From an uncultured Pseudomonadota bacterium (GTDB taxonomy: Bacteria; Pseudomonadota; Gammaproteobacteria; Steroidobacterales; Steroidobacteraceae), in contig CAMLGF010000043.1 in the NCBI GenBank assembly GCA_946479515.1, forward strand, positions 1-31,364: 31,364 nt of DNA, given 5' to 3'. Both the position numbers and the translations under genes were made by a program. Below, piece after piece: positions 8,684 to 16,496 of this stretch (position 1 is the first letter of the stretch; each line of letters begins with the position of its first letter). The notes beneath the pieces are model-generated. The model did not search any database, was not told the origin of the DNA, and was given only the letters and a program-made list of their open reading frames with translations.

Positions 8684-9232
8684 TCAGACTCCGTCCGGGT
8701 GAATGGCTTCGGCCTGCCACCACTCCGGCAACGGCGGCGGACCGGATGGAAAGGCCGCGCCCGCGAGTTCCGTCAGCATGCGCACATAAACCGGGCGTTT
8801 GAAATAGATGACCTCACGCACCGGTTCCCAGTAGTTTGCCCAGCGCCAGCCGTCGAATTCCGGCTCGCCGGTGTTGGTGAAGTTGAAGTCGACACTGTCC
8901 TCCGGTACCGCGAATCTCAGCAGGAACCAGCGCTGCTTCTGGCCGATGCACAGGGGGCCGCGCCCGCGCCGCACGTAGCGCTTGGGCAGGCGATAGCGGA
9001 TCCAATCCGACGTCTGGCCCACGACCGAAACCTGCGGCCGCTCCAGTCCGATTTCTTCCTGCAGCTCCCGGTACAGTGCCTGCTCCACTTGTTCGCCCTG
9101 GCGGATGCCGCCTTGCGGAAACTGCCAACCGCGTTTGCCGGTGCGCTGGCCCAGGAACACCTCGCCGTTGTCGCGCATCAGTACGATGCCGACATTCGCG
9201 CGATAGCCTTGCGCGTCGATCCAGTCGCTCAT
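8684..9232 (-). CDS. rppH: RNA pyrophosphohydrolase RppH (Nudix)
   Basis: Removes pyrophosphate from mRNA 5' ends and so triggers decay by RNase E. The 182-aa protein is close to the 176 aa of E. coli RppH. The full Nudix box is at residues 41-63, with G41, E47, R55-E56 and E59-E60. The N-terminus (DWIDAQGYRANVGIVL) and QKQRWFLLRF are RppH hallmarks. The start is the ATG at 9232; the same frame is open far upstream to 10090, but that part is the low-complexity shadow of the permease gene. Only 36 bp separate it from the divergent BtuC-type gene. Its 3' end is 5 nt from the DUF6776 start, so it may head that operon. Confidence 0.95.
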   Translation of the reverse strand: MSDWIDAQGYRANVGIVLMRDNGEVFLGQRTGKRGWQFPQGGIRQGEQVEQALYRELQEEIGLERPQVSVVGQTSDWIRYRLPKRYVRRGRGPLCIGQKQRWFLLRFAVPEDSVDFNFTNTGEPEFDGWRWANYWEPVREVIYFKRPVYVRMLTELAGAAFPSGPPPLPEWWQAEAIHPDGV

Positions 9233-9268
9233 GAGGCACGTTTTACCAGATTCGTAGCACAATGCCGC

Positions 9269-10264
9269 GTGCCCGCCACCCGACCCGCCATTCCGAGATT
9301 CCTGCCGCGATTCGGAATATTGCTGGCATGCGCCGTCGTCATCGCCGGGCTGGCCCTGCTCGTGGGCTCCACCGAAATCGGCGTCCGGCCGGCGTTGGCG
9401 GCACTGCTTGGCGATCCATCCGAGCCCGCGCGCTCGGTGGTCCTGGAGCTGCGCGCACCCCGGATGCTCTCGGCATTCACCATCGGCGCCCTGCTCGCAC
9501 TTGCGGGCGTGCTGCTGCAAGCGCTGTTCCGCAATCCTCTCGCGGACTCGTACGTTCTCGGCGTCTCCGGCGGCTCGTCCGTGGGCGCGCTGCTCGCCCT
9601 GCTGCTGGGCGCGTCGCTGTGGGTGGTGCAGTGTTCCGCCGCGCTCGGCGCGATGCTGACCACGCTGCTCGTGCTGGCGCTGGCGCGCGGCGGCGCCACC
9701 GTGCGCGTGCTGCTCACCGGCGTGGTGGTGGCTGCGGCTTGCGGCGCGGTGGTGACACTGGTGCTCGTGCTCGCGGACAATGGCCAGCTGCGCGGCATGA
9801 TGTTCTGGCTCGCCGGCGACCTGGGCTGGGCGGCACGGCCCTGGCTCATGGCCGCCGCGACCCTGCTGGCCACATTGCTGGTGTTCCTGATCGCGCGGCC
9901 GCTCGACGTACTCGCCACCGGCGAAATGACCGCGCAGAGCCTCGGTCTGGATCTCGGCCGCTGGCGCATCGCCATCGTGCTCATCGCCGGCGCGCTCACC
10001 GCTGGAGCGGTCATCCAGGGCGGTACCATTGGCTTCGTCGGGCTGGTCATCCCCCACTTCGTCCGCCTGGCTTTTCGCACCGCCGCGCATCGCGTGGTGG
10101 TGCCGGCAGCCGCGCTCGCCGGGGGCACCTTGTTAGCCGCGGCCGACCTGGTGGCGCGCACCGCCGCCGCGCCACGCCAGCTGCCCGTGGGCGCCATCAT
10201 GGCCCTGCTGGGTGTGCCCATGTTCCTGGTGTTGTTGCGCCGGCTCGAAAGCCGCGCGAGCTAG
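9269..10264 (+). CDS. btuC: FecCD-family ABC permease, BtuC-type (vitamin B12 import)
   Basis: Inner-membrane permease subunit of a class II importer for vitamin B12 or a related metal chelate. From the GTG at 9269 the protein is 331 aa, near the E. coli BtuC length of 326. It has about nine or ten hydrophobic segments and the family blocks LRAPRMLSAFTIGALLALAG, ALFRNPLADSYVLGVSGGSS, the cytoplasmic coupling region GGTIGFVGLVIPHFVRL, and LPVGAIMALLGVPMF at the C-terminus. B12 specificity is inferred from the nearby BtuD-type ATPase, riboswitch-controlled btuB and adenosyltransferase; siderophore or haem permeases are so similar that they cannot be excluded. Its ATPase lies 3.8 kb downstream rather than adjacent, and no periplasmic binding protein gene is present. 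Confidence 0.85.
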   Translation: MPATRPAIPRFLPRFGILLACAVVIAGLALLVGSTEIGVRPALAALLGDPSEPARSVVLELRAPRMLSAFTIGALLALAGVLLQALFRNPLADSYVLGVSGGSSVGALLALLLGASLWVVQCSAALGAMLTTLLVLALARGGATVRVLLTGVVVAAACGAVVTLVLVLADNGQLRGMMFWLAGDLGWAARPWLMAAATLLATLLVFLIARPLDVLATGEMTAQSLGLDLGRWRIAIVLIAGALTAGAVIQGGTIGFVGLVIPHFVRLAFRTAAHRVVVPAAALAGGTLLAAADLVARTAAAPRQLPVGAIMALLGVPMFLVLLRRLESRAS

Positions 10265-10308
10265 CGGACCGTTTTTCAACAGCCTGCCAGCTGGCAGCCC
10301 CCGCTAGC
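10260..10308. repeat. nested inverted repeat between convergent btuC and GGDEF genes
   Basis: GCTAGCGG (10260-10267) and CCGCTAGC (10301-10308) form a perfect 8-bp inverted repeat enclosing a second perfect palindrome, CTGCCAGCTGGCAG (10284-10297). Both flanking genes end with TAG stops inside the outer arms. The structure would serve both converging transcripts, but no U-tract follows in either direction, so it is at best a non-canonical bidirectional terminator or an RNA end-protection structure. Confidence 0.5.
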
Positions 10309-11422
10309 CAATCACGTGCGCCGAGACTTCGACTCGATTGCGCCCCGCGCTCTTGGCCCGATAGAGCGCCGCATCCGCCTCGGCGATCAGGCGCTCGGCC
10401 AGCACCTTGTGATCGTGAACGCGGGGCTGCGGGTGCGGCTTCGCCGCCGCGAGGCCGATGGAAAGCGTGACGGTGATGTGCGCGCCGCCATGGACGCGGA
10501 TCGGCGTCGCTCCCACGCTCTGGTGGATGCGCTCGGCGAGCTTGACCGCATGCGAACTCTCGGCGCCGGCCAGCAGGATCGCGAATTCATCGCCACCGAA
10601 ACGCGCCCCCGTGTCCCCGGCGCGGATTTCCGCCTCCGCACGCCGCGCGACTTCCTTCAGGGCCTCGTCTCCGGCGAGGTGGCCGAACCGGTCGTTGATC
10701 TCCTTGAAGTGATCGATGTCGATCATCATGCAGGCGAGCGCCTTGCCGGTACGCTCGGCGCGCGCCAATTCCTCGCGCAGGCGGTTGTGGAAATAGCGGC
10801 GGTTGTGCCAGCCCGTGAGAAAATCCGTGACTCCGCTGCGGACCAGGCGCGCGCGGTTCACGGCGTTCTCCAGGCTGATGGCCACCACCTTGCCGAGGTG
10901 TGCGAGAAAATCGGCCGCCAGGTCGGAAGTGAAGCGGCGCGCGTCGCGGCTGCCGAAGGCCAGCACGCCGATGGCCAGGTTGTCGCGCGGCAACGGGATC
11001 AACGCGATGCTGCCATGGCGGAATCGCGGCGAGATCAGCAGCTCGTGGTCGGCCGGATCGTACGGCCCCAGCCACGGCCGGTCGAATTGCGCCAGCCGCG
11101 GCGCCAGGGGCGACACGGCGTCGATGAAGTGCACTTCGTCGATCACCGCGCTGGAGAGATTCTCGTTTCCCGACAGGTGCCGCAGCTCGTGCTGCGGATC
11201 GAACAACGACAGCGTCACCTGATCGAGTCCATAAGCGGTGCGCAAGCCGGTGACCACGCGATCGAACAGCTCGCCCAGCGAATGTGCCCGCAGCAGCTCG
11301 ACTTCCCGATCCTGCGTCTTGCGCAGCAGCAGCTCGTTCCGCTGCACCTCCTCGGTGAGTGCGCGCAACCGTTCGCACAGCTCCTCGGCGGTGCCGGCGT
11401 ATGGATCGCGGGCGTCGTTCAC
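10304..11422 (-). CDS. diguanylate cyclase, DUF484/GAF-like sensor plus GGDEF
   Basis: Predicted to make cyclic di-GMP. The 372-aa protein has a short coiled coil (about residues 10-48), a DUF484/GAF-like domain (about 50-190), and a GGDEF domain (about 195-365). The active-site GGDEF is intact at 276-280. An RxxD inhibitory site (RAGD, 267-270) lies exactly five residues before it, so product feedback is likely. [11 protein letters not shown] and [15 protein letters not shown] are further GGDEF-domain hallmarks. There is no transmembrane segment, so it should be cytoplasmic. The start is a GTG whose GTGA overlaps the tyrA stop, which indicates translational coupling to tyrA. The ligand of the GAF-like domain cannot be told. 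Confidence 0.93.
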   Translation of the reverse strand: MNDARDPYAGTAEELCERLRALTEEVQRNELLLRKTQDREVELLRAHSLGELFDRVVTGLRTAYGLDQVTLSLFDPQHELRHLSGNENLSSAVIDEVHFIDAVSPLAPRLAQFDRPWLGPYDPADHELLISPRFRHGSIALIPLPRDNLAIGVLAFGSRDARRFTSDLAADFLAHLGKVVAISLENAVNRARLVRSGVTDFLTGWHNRRYFHNRLREELARAERTGKALACMMIDIDHFKEINDRFGHLAGDEALKEVARRAEAEIRAGDTGARFGGDEFAILLAGAESSHAVKLAERIHQSVGATPIRVHGGAHITVTLSIGLAAAKPHPQPRVHDHKVLAERLIAEADAALYRAKSAGRNRVEVSAHVIG

Positions 11423-12531
11423 GCACGCCGCTCGGTGACCGAGCGCCGGTCCTCGAGATATTCGCGTCCGCGCCGCATGAGCGCTTCGAAGGCCGCGAAA
11501 TCCTGCGCGATGACCGCGGCTCGCAGCCGTTCCACCGCCTGAGACAGCGCCTCGAGGGACTCGGAGCCGTAATCGTTGAGGCTCTGGATCTCGAAATACA
11601 GCTCCGGGCTCTCCTGCGCCACCCGAGTCGCCACGTCGAGCTGCGCGTCGAAGGTGGTCGAGGACAGGCGGGCAAGCTTGGGCGCCGCCTCGCCGCTTTC
11701 CGCGAGCGCGGTGAAGAACGCGATGTTGAGTGCGTGCGACAGGCCGAGCACGTAGGCGATCAGGCGATCGTGGTCATCGAGCGACATCACGGCCTGCTCG
11801 GCCATCGTCGAGGCGAACAGGCCGCGGGCCGCGGCGGTCGCCTCCGGCGAGCCGACGTCCACGAAGATCACGTGCCGCCCCGAGAGCAACTCGGTATCCG
11901 GTCCGAACATGGGATGCAGCGACGTGACGCGACATCCGTGCGACTTGAGCGCATTGAGCCCCGCGCGCAAGGGCGACTTGAGCGAGCCCACGTCGAAGAT
12001 CACGCCCTTGGGGCGGCGCATGGCGAGCTCGCGCAGAATCTTGTCGGTGATGCCGAGCGGCGTGGCCACCACGATGAAATCGTGGTCCAGCGGCGAGCTG
12101 TGCCAGTCGGGCAAGTGGTCGAATCCCGGCGGCGCGCCGGCCGGGTCGGCCACCTGCACGGCAAAACCCTGCGACGCCATGAAATCCGCGAACCAGCGCC
12201 CGATCTTGCCATGGCCGCCGATGACCAGCGCGGTACGCCCCGACCCCGCACCCTGCGCCGCGACGCTCGCCTGCTCCTGAGTAGTTAGCGACGAGCGGAT
12301 CAGCAGCCGCAGGATGTTCTCGGCCACCAGCGGTGCGACGCCATACTGCTTGCCGGCCTCGCGCGCCGCCAGCAGCACCTCTTTTTCGCGGTTGAAGTCG
12401 CGGGTGGCCTGACCGGTGGCGCGCTTCGCCTTGATGATCTCGCGGCTCGTCTCCTGGCGCTGGCCGACGAGCTGCAGGATCTGCCGGTCGAGTTCGTTGA
12501 TCCGGCGGCGCAGGTCATCGAGCGAGCTCAT
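11419..12531 (-). CDS. tyrA: bifunctional chorismate mutase / prephenate dehydrogenase (T-protein)
   Basis: Catalyses chorismate to prephenate to 4-hydroxyphenylpyruvate in tyrosine synthesis. The 370-aa protein is close to the 373 aa of E. coli TyrA. The AroQ chorismate mutase domain (residues ~1-90) starts [20 protein letters not shown]. After a short linker comes the NAD-binding dehydrogenase with GGHGKIG at 105-111, and LHPMFGPD carries the catalytic-region histidine. The ATG at 12531 is preceded by AGGGTG at a good distance. The gene is divergent from pdxH (72 bp between starts) and translationally coupled to the downstream GGDEF gene. The linker at residues 82-84 (L-T-T) is encoded by CTAACTACT, a near copy of the repeated 9-mer. 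Confidence 0.96.
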   Translation of the reverse strand: MSSLDDLRRRINELDRQILQLVGQRQETSREIIKAKRATGQATRDFNREKEVLLAAREAGKQYGVAPLVAENILRLLIRSSLTTQEQASVAAQGAGSGRTALVIGGHGKIGRWFADFMASQGFAVQVADPAGAPPGFDHLPDWHSSPLDHDFIVVATPLGITDKILRELAMRRPKGVIFDVGSLKSPLRAGLNALKSHGCRVTSLHPMFGPDTELLSGRHVIFVDVGSPEATAAARGLFASTMAEQAVMSLDDHDRLIAYVLGLSHALNIAFFTALAESGEAAPKLARLSSTTFDAQLDVATRVAQESPELYFEIQSLNDYGSESLEALSQAVERLRAAVIAQDFAAFEALMRRGREYLEDRRSVTERRA

Positions 12532-12603
12532 TGTTCACCCTGAAACTTCAGATGGATGGCAGGTTTTATAGGGTGCCACGGGCGACTGCAAGGCTCCTCG
12601 CCG

Positions 12604-13308
12604 ATGGATACCATATCGGCCATGGAGTTGTTCAACGACCTGCTACCCGACCCCCTGCCGGCCGAGCCGATGGCGCTGGCCAGCGCCTGGCTGGCCACGG
12701 CGCTCGCCGCGCGCCAGCAGCCCAATCCCGATGCCATGGTCCTGGCCACCGCCACCGCGGACGGCCAGCCTTCCGCGCGCGTGGTCCTGTGCAAGGAAAT
12801 CGACGTCGAACAGGGGCGTGTGTCCTTCGTCACCAACTACGACTCCCGCAAGGGCCGCGAACTCGCCGAGAATGCCCGCGCGGCCCTCGTGTTCCACTGG
12901 GATCACGCTCATCGCCAGATCCGCGTCGAGGGCGTGGTGCTCAAGGCGCCCGGCGGCGAGAGCGACGAGTACTTCGCCTCGCGCAACTGGCAGCGGCGCC
13001 TGGGCGCCTGGGCCAGCGCGCAGAGCCAGCCCCTGCAATCGCGCCAGCACCTGAACGCCGCCATGCGGGCGGCGGCGCAGCGATTCGGCGCGCCCGAGCC
13101 GACCATCGACAACGTCAACCAGGACCCGGGGGTTCACATCCCGCGACCGCCGTACTGGGGCGGCTACTACGTGTGGGCCGACGCCGTGGAGCTGTGGGTC
13201 GAAGGCGCCTCGCGCGTCCACGAGCGCGCCCGCTGGACCCGTTCCCTAACTACCGCCGGCGCGGGCTTGCGTGCCGGTCCGTGGTCGGCGGCACGGCTGC
13301 AGCCCTAG
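12604..13308 (+). CDS. pdxH: pyridoxamine/pyridoxine 5'-phosphate oxidase
   Basis: FMN-dependent oxidation of PNP/PMP to pyridoxal 5'-phosphate, the cofactor needed by BioA in this window. From the ATG at 12604 the protein is 234 aa. It has the split-barrel FMN fold with PNPDAMVLATATADGQPSARVVL, the FVTNYDSRKGRELAENPRAAL-like block, a phosphate-site RQIRVEG, and the C-terminal PPYWGGYYV...RVHERARW signature. The frame is open to 12556 and another ATG lies at 12622; the start is therefore approximate. The variable loop before the C-terminus (S-L-T-T-A-G) is encoded through CTAACTACC (13246-13254). The next gene begins 15 nt later. Confidence 0.93.
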   Translation: MDTISAMELFNDLLPDPLPAEPMALASAWLATALAARQQPNPDAMVLATATADGQPSARVVLCKEIDVEQGRVSFVTNYDSRKGRELAENARAALVFHWDHAHRQIRVEGVVLKAPGGESDEYFASRNWQRRLGAWASAQSQPLQSRQHLNAAMRAAAQRFGAPEPTIDNVNQDPGVHIPRPPYWGGYYVWADAVELWVEGASRVHERARWTRSLTTAGAGLRAGPWSAARLQP

Positions 13309-13323
13309 GCCGGGTCCCGCCGC

Positions 13324-14097
13324 GTGTGGCGCAAGATCCGCATTGGCGTCCTGCTGCTGATCCTGGCCATCGCCTCCTGGTCAACCTGGTACGACCGGCT
13401 GAGCACCACGGACTGGGACGAGACGCTGACCGTCGGCGTCTACCCCATCGACGAACCCGATGACCAGGCCATCCATGACTACGTCGCGCCGCTCGGCGAC
13501 CCGGAGATCGCCGACGTCGAATCCTTCCTGAACGAGGAAGCCGCGGAGTACGGCATCGCCATCGACCGGCCGGTGAGCGTGCGGATGTACCGGCCGGTCA
13601 CCGAGAAGCCCCCCGAGCGCGATGCCGACAGCGGGTTCTTCGGCAACCTGTGGTGGAGCCTGAAGATGCGCATGTACGCCGGCCGCGCCGCGCGATCCAC
13701 CGGCCAGGATCTGCCGCAGATACGCATCTTCGTGCGCTATCACGACCCGGAGGTGACGCGGGAATTGCCGCACTCGATGGGCTTGCAGAAGGGGCTGGTG
13801 GGCGTGGTGCACGCCTTCGCCGATCGCACCATGCGGGGCTCCAACAGCGTGGTGATCGCGCACGAAATACTCCACACGCTCGGCGCCACCGACAAATACG
13901 ATCCCGCGACCCTGGCGCCGCTATACCCCATCGGCTATGCCGAACCTGACAAGGTTCCGCGCCTGCCGCAGGAGTTTGCCGAGATCATGGCGGGCCGAAT
14001 ACCGCTGGGCCGTGCCGAGTTCGAGATGCCGCGATCCCTGGACGAAGTCCTGGTCGGCGAGGCCACTGCCCTGGAAATACGCTGGGTGCGCAAGTGA
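13324..14097 (+). CDS. membrane-anchored metzincin-like putative zinc protease
   Basis: I do not recognise a named family. The 257-aa protein has an N-terminal hydrophobic segment (about residues 5-22) that looks like an inner-membrane anchor, putting the rest in the periplasm. The key feature is H180-E-I-L-H184-T-L-G187-A-T-D190-K-Y-D, an HExxHxxGxxD zinc site like that of metzincins with Asp as third ligand (snapalysin type). Upstream it has RIFVRYHDPEVT and HAFADRTMRGSNSVVIA strands. It starts with GTG 15 nt after pdxH, and its stop overlaps the BtuD-type ATPase start as GTGA, so the two are likely co-translated. Catalytic activity is inferred from the motif alone. Confidence 0.75.
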   Translation: MWRKIRIGVLLLILAIASWSTWYDRLSTTDWDETLTVGVYPIDEPDDQAIHDYVAPLGDPEIADVESFLNEEAAEYGIAIDRPVSVRMYRPVTEKPPERDADSGFFGNLWWSLKMRMYAGRAARSTGQDLPQIRIFVRYHDPEVTRELPHSMGLQKGLVGVVHAFADRTMRGSNSVVIAHEILHTLGATDKYDPATLAPLYPIGYAEPDKVPRLPQEFAEIMAGRIPLGRAEFEMPRSLDEVLVGEATALEIRWVRK

Positions 14098-14858
14098 CCA
14101 CGCTCCTGGAGCTCACCCAGCTGCGGGTGGCGGTGCCGGGTCGCGTGCTCGTCGACCGGCTGGACTGCAGCATTCGCGCCGGTGAGGTAGTGGCCATGCT
14201 CGGCGGCAATGGCAGCGGCAAGTCGCTGCTGCTGCGGTCGCTGGCCGGTTTGCGTGCGCCCGCGGCCGGAAACGTGCGCCTGGGCGGCACCGACATCCAG
14301 GCGATGTCACGCGGCGAAGTGGCACGCCAGCTCGGCATCCTGCCCCAGGATCCGGAAGCGCCACCGCAGGGAAGCGTCGCCGAGGCCGTCATCCTCGGGC
14401 GATTCGCGCATCTCGGATTCTGGGACCAGCCCGAGGAAGCCGACGCGGCGCGGGTGGCGCGTGCGCTATCCCGGTTGGGGCTGTCGCCGCTGGCCACGCG
14501 CGAGCTGGCGTCGCTGTCCGGAGGGGAGCAGCGCCGCGTGGCCATCGCACGCCTGCTGGTGCAGTCGCCGTCCATCTACCTGCTGGATGAGCCCACCAAC
14601 CATCTCGATCCCGCGCAACAGATCAGCGTCCTGCAATGCATGCGCGAGCTGGCACAGGGCGGCGCAGCCGTGGTCGTCAGTCTTCACGAGCCGAATCTGG
14701 CGCTGCGCTTCGCCGATCGCATCGCGTTGCTCACGGGGCAAGGGCCCGTCGAGATCGTGGCCACAGCGGACCTGTCGCCGGATCACCTCGGCCGGCTGTA
14801 TGGCCTGGGCTATGCCGAGGGCCGTCTGGGTACGCAGCGATTCATGGCGCCGCAGTAG
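14094..14858 (+). CDS. btuD: ABC transporter ATP-binding protein, BtuD/FecE type
   Basis: ATPase subunit of a class II metal-chelate/B12 importer; the likely partner of the BtuC-type permease. The 254-aa protein has Walker A GGNGSGKS (residues 37-44), Q-loop Q85 (GILPQDPE), signature LSGGEQRR (141-148), Walker B IYLLDEP with catalytic E166, and the H-loop histidine in VVSLHEP. All motifs are intact. The start is a GTG overlapping the preceding protease-like gene by 4 nt. The 3' end overlaps the convergent small membrane-protein gene by 17 nt. Assignment to B12 rather than iron chelate or haem rests on the context of btuB, the riboswitch and the adenosyltransferase. Confidence 0.87.
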   Translation: MTTLLELTQLRVAVPGRVLVDRLDCSIRAGEVVAMLGGNGSGKSLLLRSLAGLRAPAAGNVRLGGTDIQAMSRGEVARQLGILPQDPEAPPQGSVAEAVILGRFAHLGFWDQPEEADAARVARALSRLGLSPLATRELASLSGGEQRRVAIARLLVQSPSIYLLDEPTNHLDPAQQISVLQCMRELAQGGAAVVVSLHEPNLALRFADRIALLTGQGPVEIVATADLSPDHLGRLYGLGYAEGRLGTQRFMAPQ

Positions 14859-15333
14859 TCGCCGGCTGCCGCGCCCGCTGGCACTCGCGCAGCACCTCAT
14901 CCCGCAGCGTGGCGGCATTCGGATCGCGGCCTTCGCGCTCGAACCAGTGACGCGCCACGGCCGCCAGCCGCTGGCGGCGCAGTTCGTCCGGCTGGAACAA
15001 GATGCGATCGATGCGCAGCAGGCGGTCCAGCGGTTCGCCGTCCCGGCGCATCTTGAGAGCACGCTCGGCCACCTGCAGCTCTTCCTGGCAGACCGCCGGC
15101 CATCGGGGCACCTCGTCGAACTCCCCGAGTTCCGGCTCGGCCCCGGGGGTGGATGCGTCTTCCGCGGGCTCCTCTTGCACGGACTCGTCCTCCGTCGCGT
15201 CCCTGTCCGGGCTAACTACCTGCACGACGCGCGGCGGGTGGCGTTCGGCAAGCCGCTTGTTGGCGTTGAACGCATAGAGCAATGCGGCCACCGCCAGGAT
15301 GCCGAAGATGCCCCAACGCAGGAACACGCCCAT
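14842..15333 (-). CDS. small membrane-anchored protein of unknown function
   Basis: Not recognised. The 163-aa protein has one N-terminal transmembrane segment (about residues 5-22, LRWGIFGILAVAALLYAF), then a short basic patch (NANKRLAERHPPR). An acidic Pro/Glu/Asp-rich linker (about 40-75) leads to a helical, arginine-rich C-terminal part (about 78-155) containing two cysteines. The start ATG at 15333 is 3 nt after the stop of the phosphatase gene, so the pair is almost certainly one operon. Its 3' end overlaps the convergent ATPase gene by 17 nt. Linker residues V-V-S are encoded by the complement of CTAACTACC (15212-15220). Confidence 0.7.
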   Translation of the reverse strand: MGVFLRWGIFGILAVAALLYAFNANKRLAERHPPRVVQVVSPDRDATEDESVQEEPAEDASTPGAEPELGEFDEVPRWPAVCQEELQVAERALKMRRDGEPLDRLLRIDRILFQPDELRRQRLAAVARHWFEREGRDPNAATLRDEVLRECQRARQPATTAAP

Positions 15334-15336
15334 GGA

Positions 15337-16119
15337 TCAGCCGCCGAAACGCAGCGTCTCCAGGATGGGCGCATGCAGCGGGCCATTGCTGGCCAGCACG
15401 GTGGTGGTTTCGAGGCCGACCGGCCGTCCCTGCAGATCGGTGAAGCGGCCGCCGGCTTCTTCGACGATCACCGTCAACGCCGCGATGTCCAGGATGTTCA
15501 CGTCCGACTCCAGGACCACGTCCAGCGCGCCACGCGCCAGCAGGTGGTAGTGGACGAAATCGCCGTAGCCGCGAATGCGATTGATGCCGCCGATCAGATC
15601 GCCGAAGCGTGCCCAGGCGGGCGAGGCGGCCAGCGTCTTGAGATTGCCCGCGGAGACGATGGCCGCGTCGAGCGTGCCGACCGGGCTGACGCGCATGGGC
15701 TTGCCATCGAGAAACGCGCCGCAGCCGCGCTCGGCCCAGGCCAGTTCGTTGTACGCCGGCGCGCACGACACGCCCAGCACGAACCGGCCACCGCGCATCA
15801 GCGCGATCTGAGTGGAAAAGAACGGGCATTCGCGCACGAATGATTTGGTGCCGTCGATGGGGTCGACCAGCCAGACGCTTTCGGCGTGCAGATCGGACTT
15901 GCCGGTTTCCTCACCGTAGAAGCCGTAGGTGGGGAAACGCTGCATCAGCAGATCGCGGATGACCTCCTCGGACCGCACGTCCGCTTCGGTGACGGGCGTC
16001 TTGTCCGCCTTCACTTCGATCTTCACGTTGCGTTGATAGAAGCCGCGGATGACGTCGGCGGCGGCGCGCGCCGCGTCGAGGGCGGCCTTGAGCTCGATGG
16101 AAGGTTCGGTGATGGGCAT
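15337..16119 (-). CDS. inositol monophosphatase family phosphatase (HisN-like)
   Basis: Mg-dependent phosphatase, probably histidinol-phosphate or inositol-1-phosphate phosphatase. The 260-aa length is typical. Metal-site motifs are visible: GEE at 69-71, DPIDGT at 86-91, and D211 in NILDIAAL, where the family usually has WDxAAG; the metal-binding Asp is retained although the Trp and Gly differ. T-P-V-T-E-A-D (41-47) is the substrate-side loop. The substrate cannot be fixed from sequence, but the DPIDGTKSFVRECPFFSTQIAL block resembles HisN-type enzymes. It starts at the ATG at 16119, divergent from the btuB riboswitch region, and is followed after 3 nt by the small membrane-protein gene. Confidence 0.9.
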   Translation of the reverse strand: MPITEPSIELKAALDAARAAADVIRGFYQRNVKIEVKADKTPVTEADVRSEEVIRDLLMQRFPTYGFYGEETGKSDLHAESVWLVDPIDGTKSFVRECPFFSTQIALMRGGRFVLGVSCAPAYNELAWAERGCGAFLDGKPMRVSPVGTLDAAIVSAGNLKTLAASPAWARFGDLIGGINRIRGYGDFVHYHLLARGALDVVLESDVNILDIAALTVIVEEAGGRFTDLQGRPVGLETTTVLASNGPLHAPILETLRFGG

Positions 16120-16152
16120 GGCGGCCCGAAGCCTGCGTGAGTGCCCGCGGAA

Positions 16153-16182
16153 CTGTCAATTCACGCCGAAACTCGTTAGAGT
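16153..16182 (+). promoter_or_regulatory. predicted promoter of the cobalamin riboswitch-btuB transcript
   Basis: CTGTCA (16153-16158) and TAGAGT (16177-16182) lie 18 bp apart, each matching four of six bases of the sigma-70 hexamers. The predicted start near 16189 coincides with the first bases of the riboswitch, which supports the call. Confidence 0.45.
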
Positions 16183-16185
16183 GCG

Positions 16186-16408
16186 CGCCGCCGAAAGGTT
16201 ACGGGAAGCTGGTGAGCCGGCCACGAGTTGGCCAGAACCAAGGCGAATCCAGCACTGCCCCCGCAACGGTGATCGAACCAAAGCGCATCACGTGCCACTG
16301 GGATCGGGGTCTTCAACGGGAAGACCCGCCTGGGAAGGCGATGCGCCGAAACATGGGTTTCGGTTCGAAAGTCCGGAGACCGGCCGATCGGTAGTTTCCC
16401 AGTGATGC
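16186..16408 (+). promoter_or_regulatory. cobalamin (adenosylcobalamin-type) riboswitch
   Basis: Senses cobalamin and represses the downstream genes. Conserved blocks are present in order: GGTTACGGGAAGCTGGTGAG (from 16198), AATCCAGCACTGCCCCCGCAACGGT (16246-16270) and the B12 box AGTCCGGAGACCGGCC (16370-16385). A perfect 8-base complementarity between CACTGGGA (16296-16303) and TCCCAGTG (16397-16404) fits the L5-L13 kissing loop of this class. The switch controls btuB and the adenosyltransferase gene. It lies about 70 bp upstream of the region predicted to hide the btuB ribosome-binding site. Confidence 0.95.
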
Positions 16409-16430
16409 GGCGGGCATCGGGACGGGCCCT

Positions 16431-16493
16431 GGCCTCCTCTCGCGCGTCCTGGGTGTGCAAGACACCAGCCATGCGGGCGTGCATGGAGAGGCC
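16431..16493 (+). promoter_or_regulatory. predicted expression platform: btuB ribosome-binding site and anti-Shine-Dalgarno helix
   Basis: The btuB Shine-Dalgarno GGAGAGG (16485-16491) is 5 nt before the ATG. GAGGCC within and after it (16488-16493) is perfectly complementary to GGCCTC at 16431-16436, and a bulged C allows further pairing with TC at 16438-16439. An internal hairpin (16448-16467, loop GCAAG) would bring the arms together. This suggests translational repression by site occlusion. No U-tract terminator is visible. Confidence 0.5.
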
Positions 16494-16496
16494 AAC

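Noticed and set aside
8684..10090. Long N-terminal extension of RppH
   Set aside because: RppH homology begins exactly at the ATG at 9232; upstream codons are low-complexity and overlap the BtuC-type permease on the other strand.
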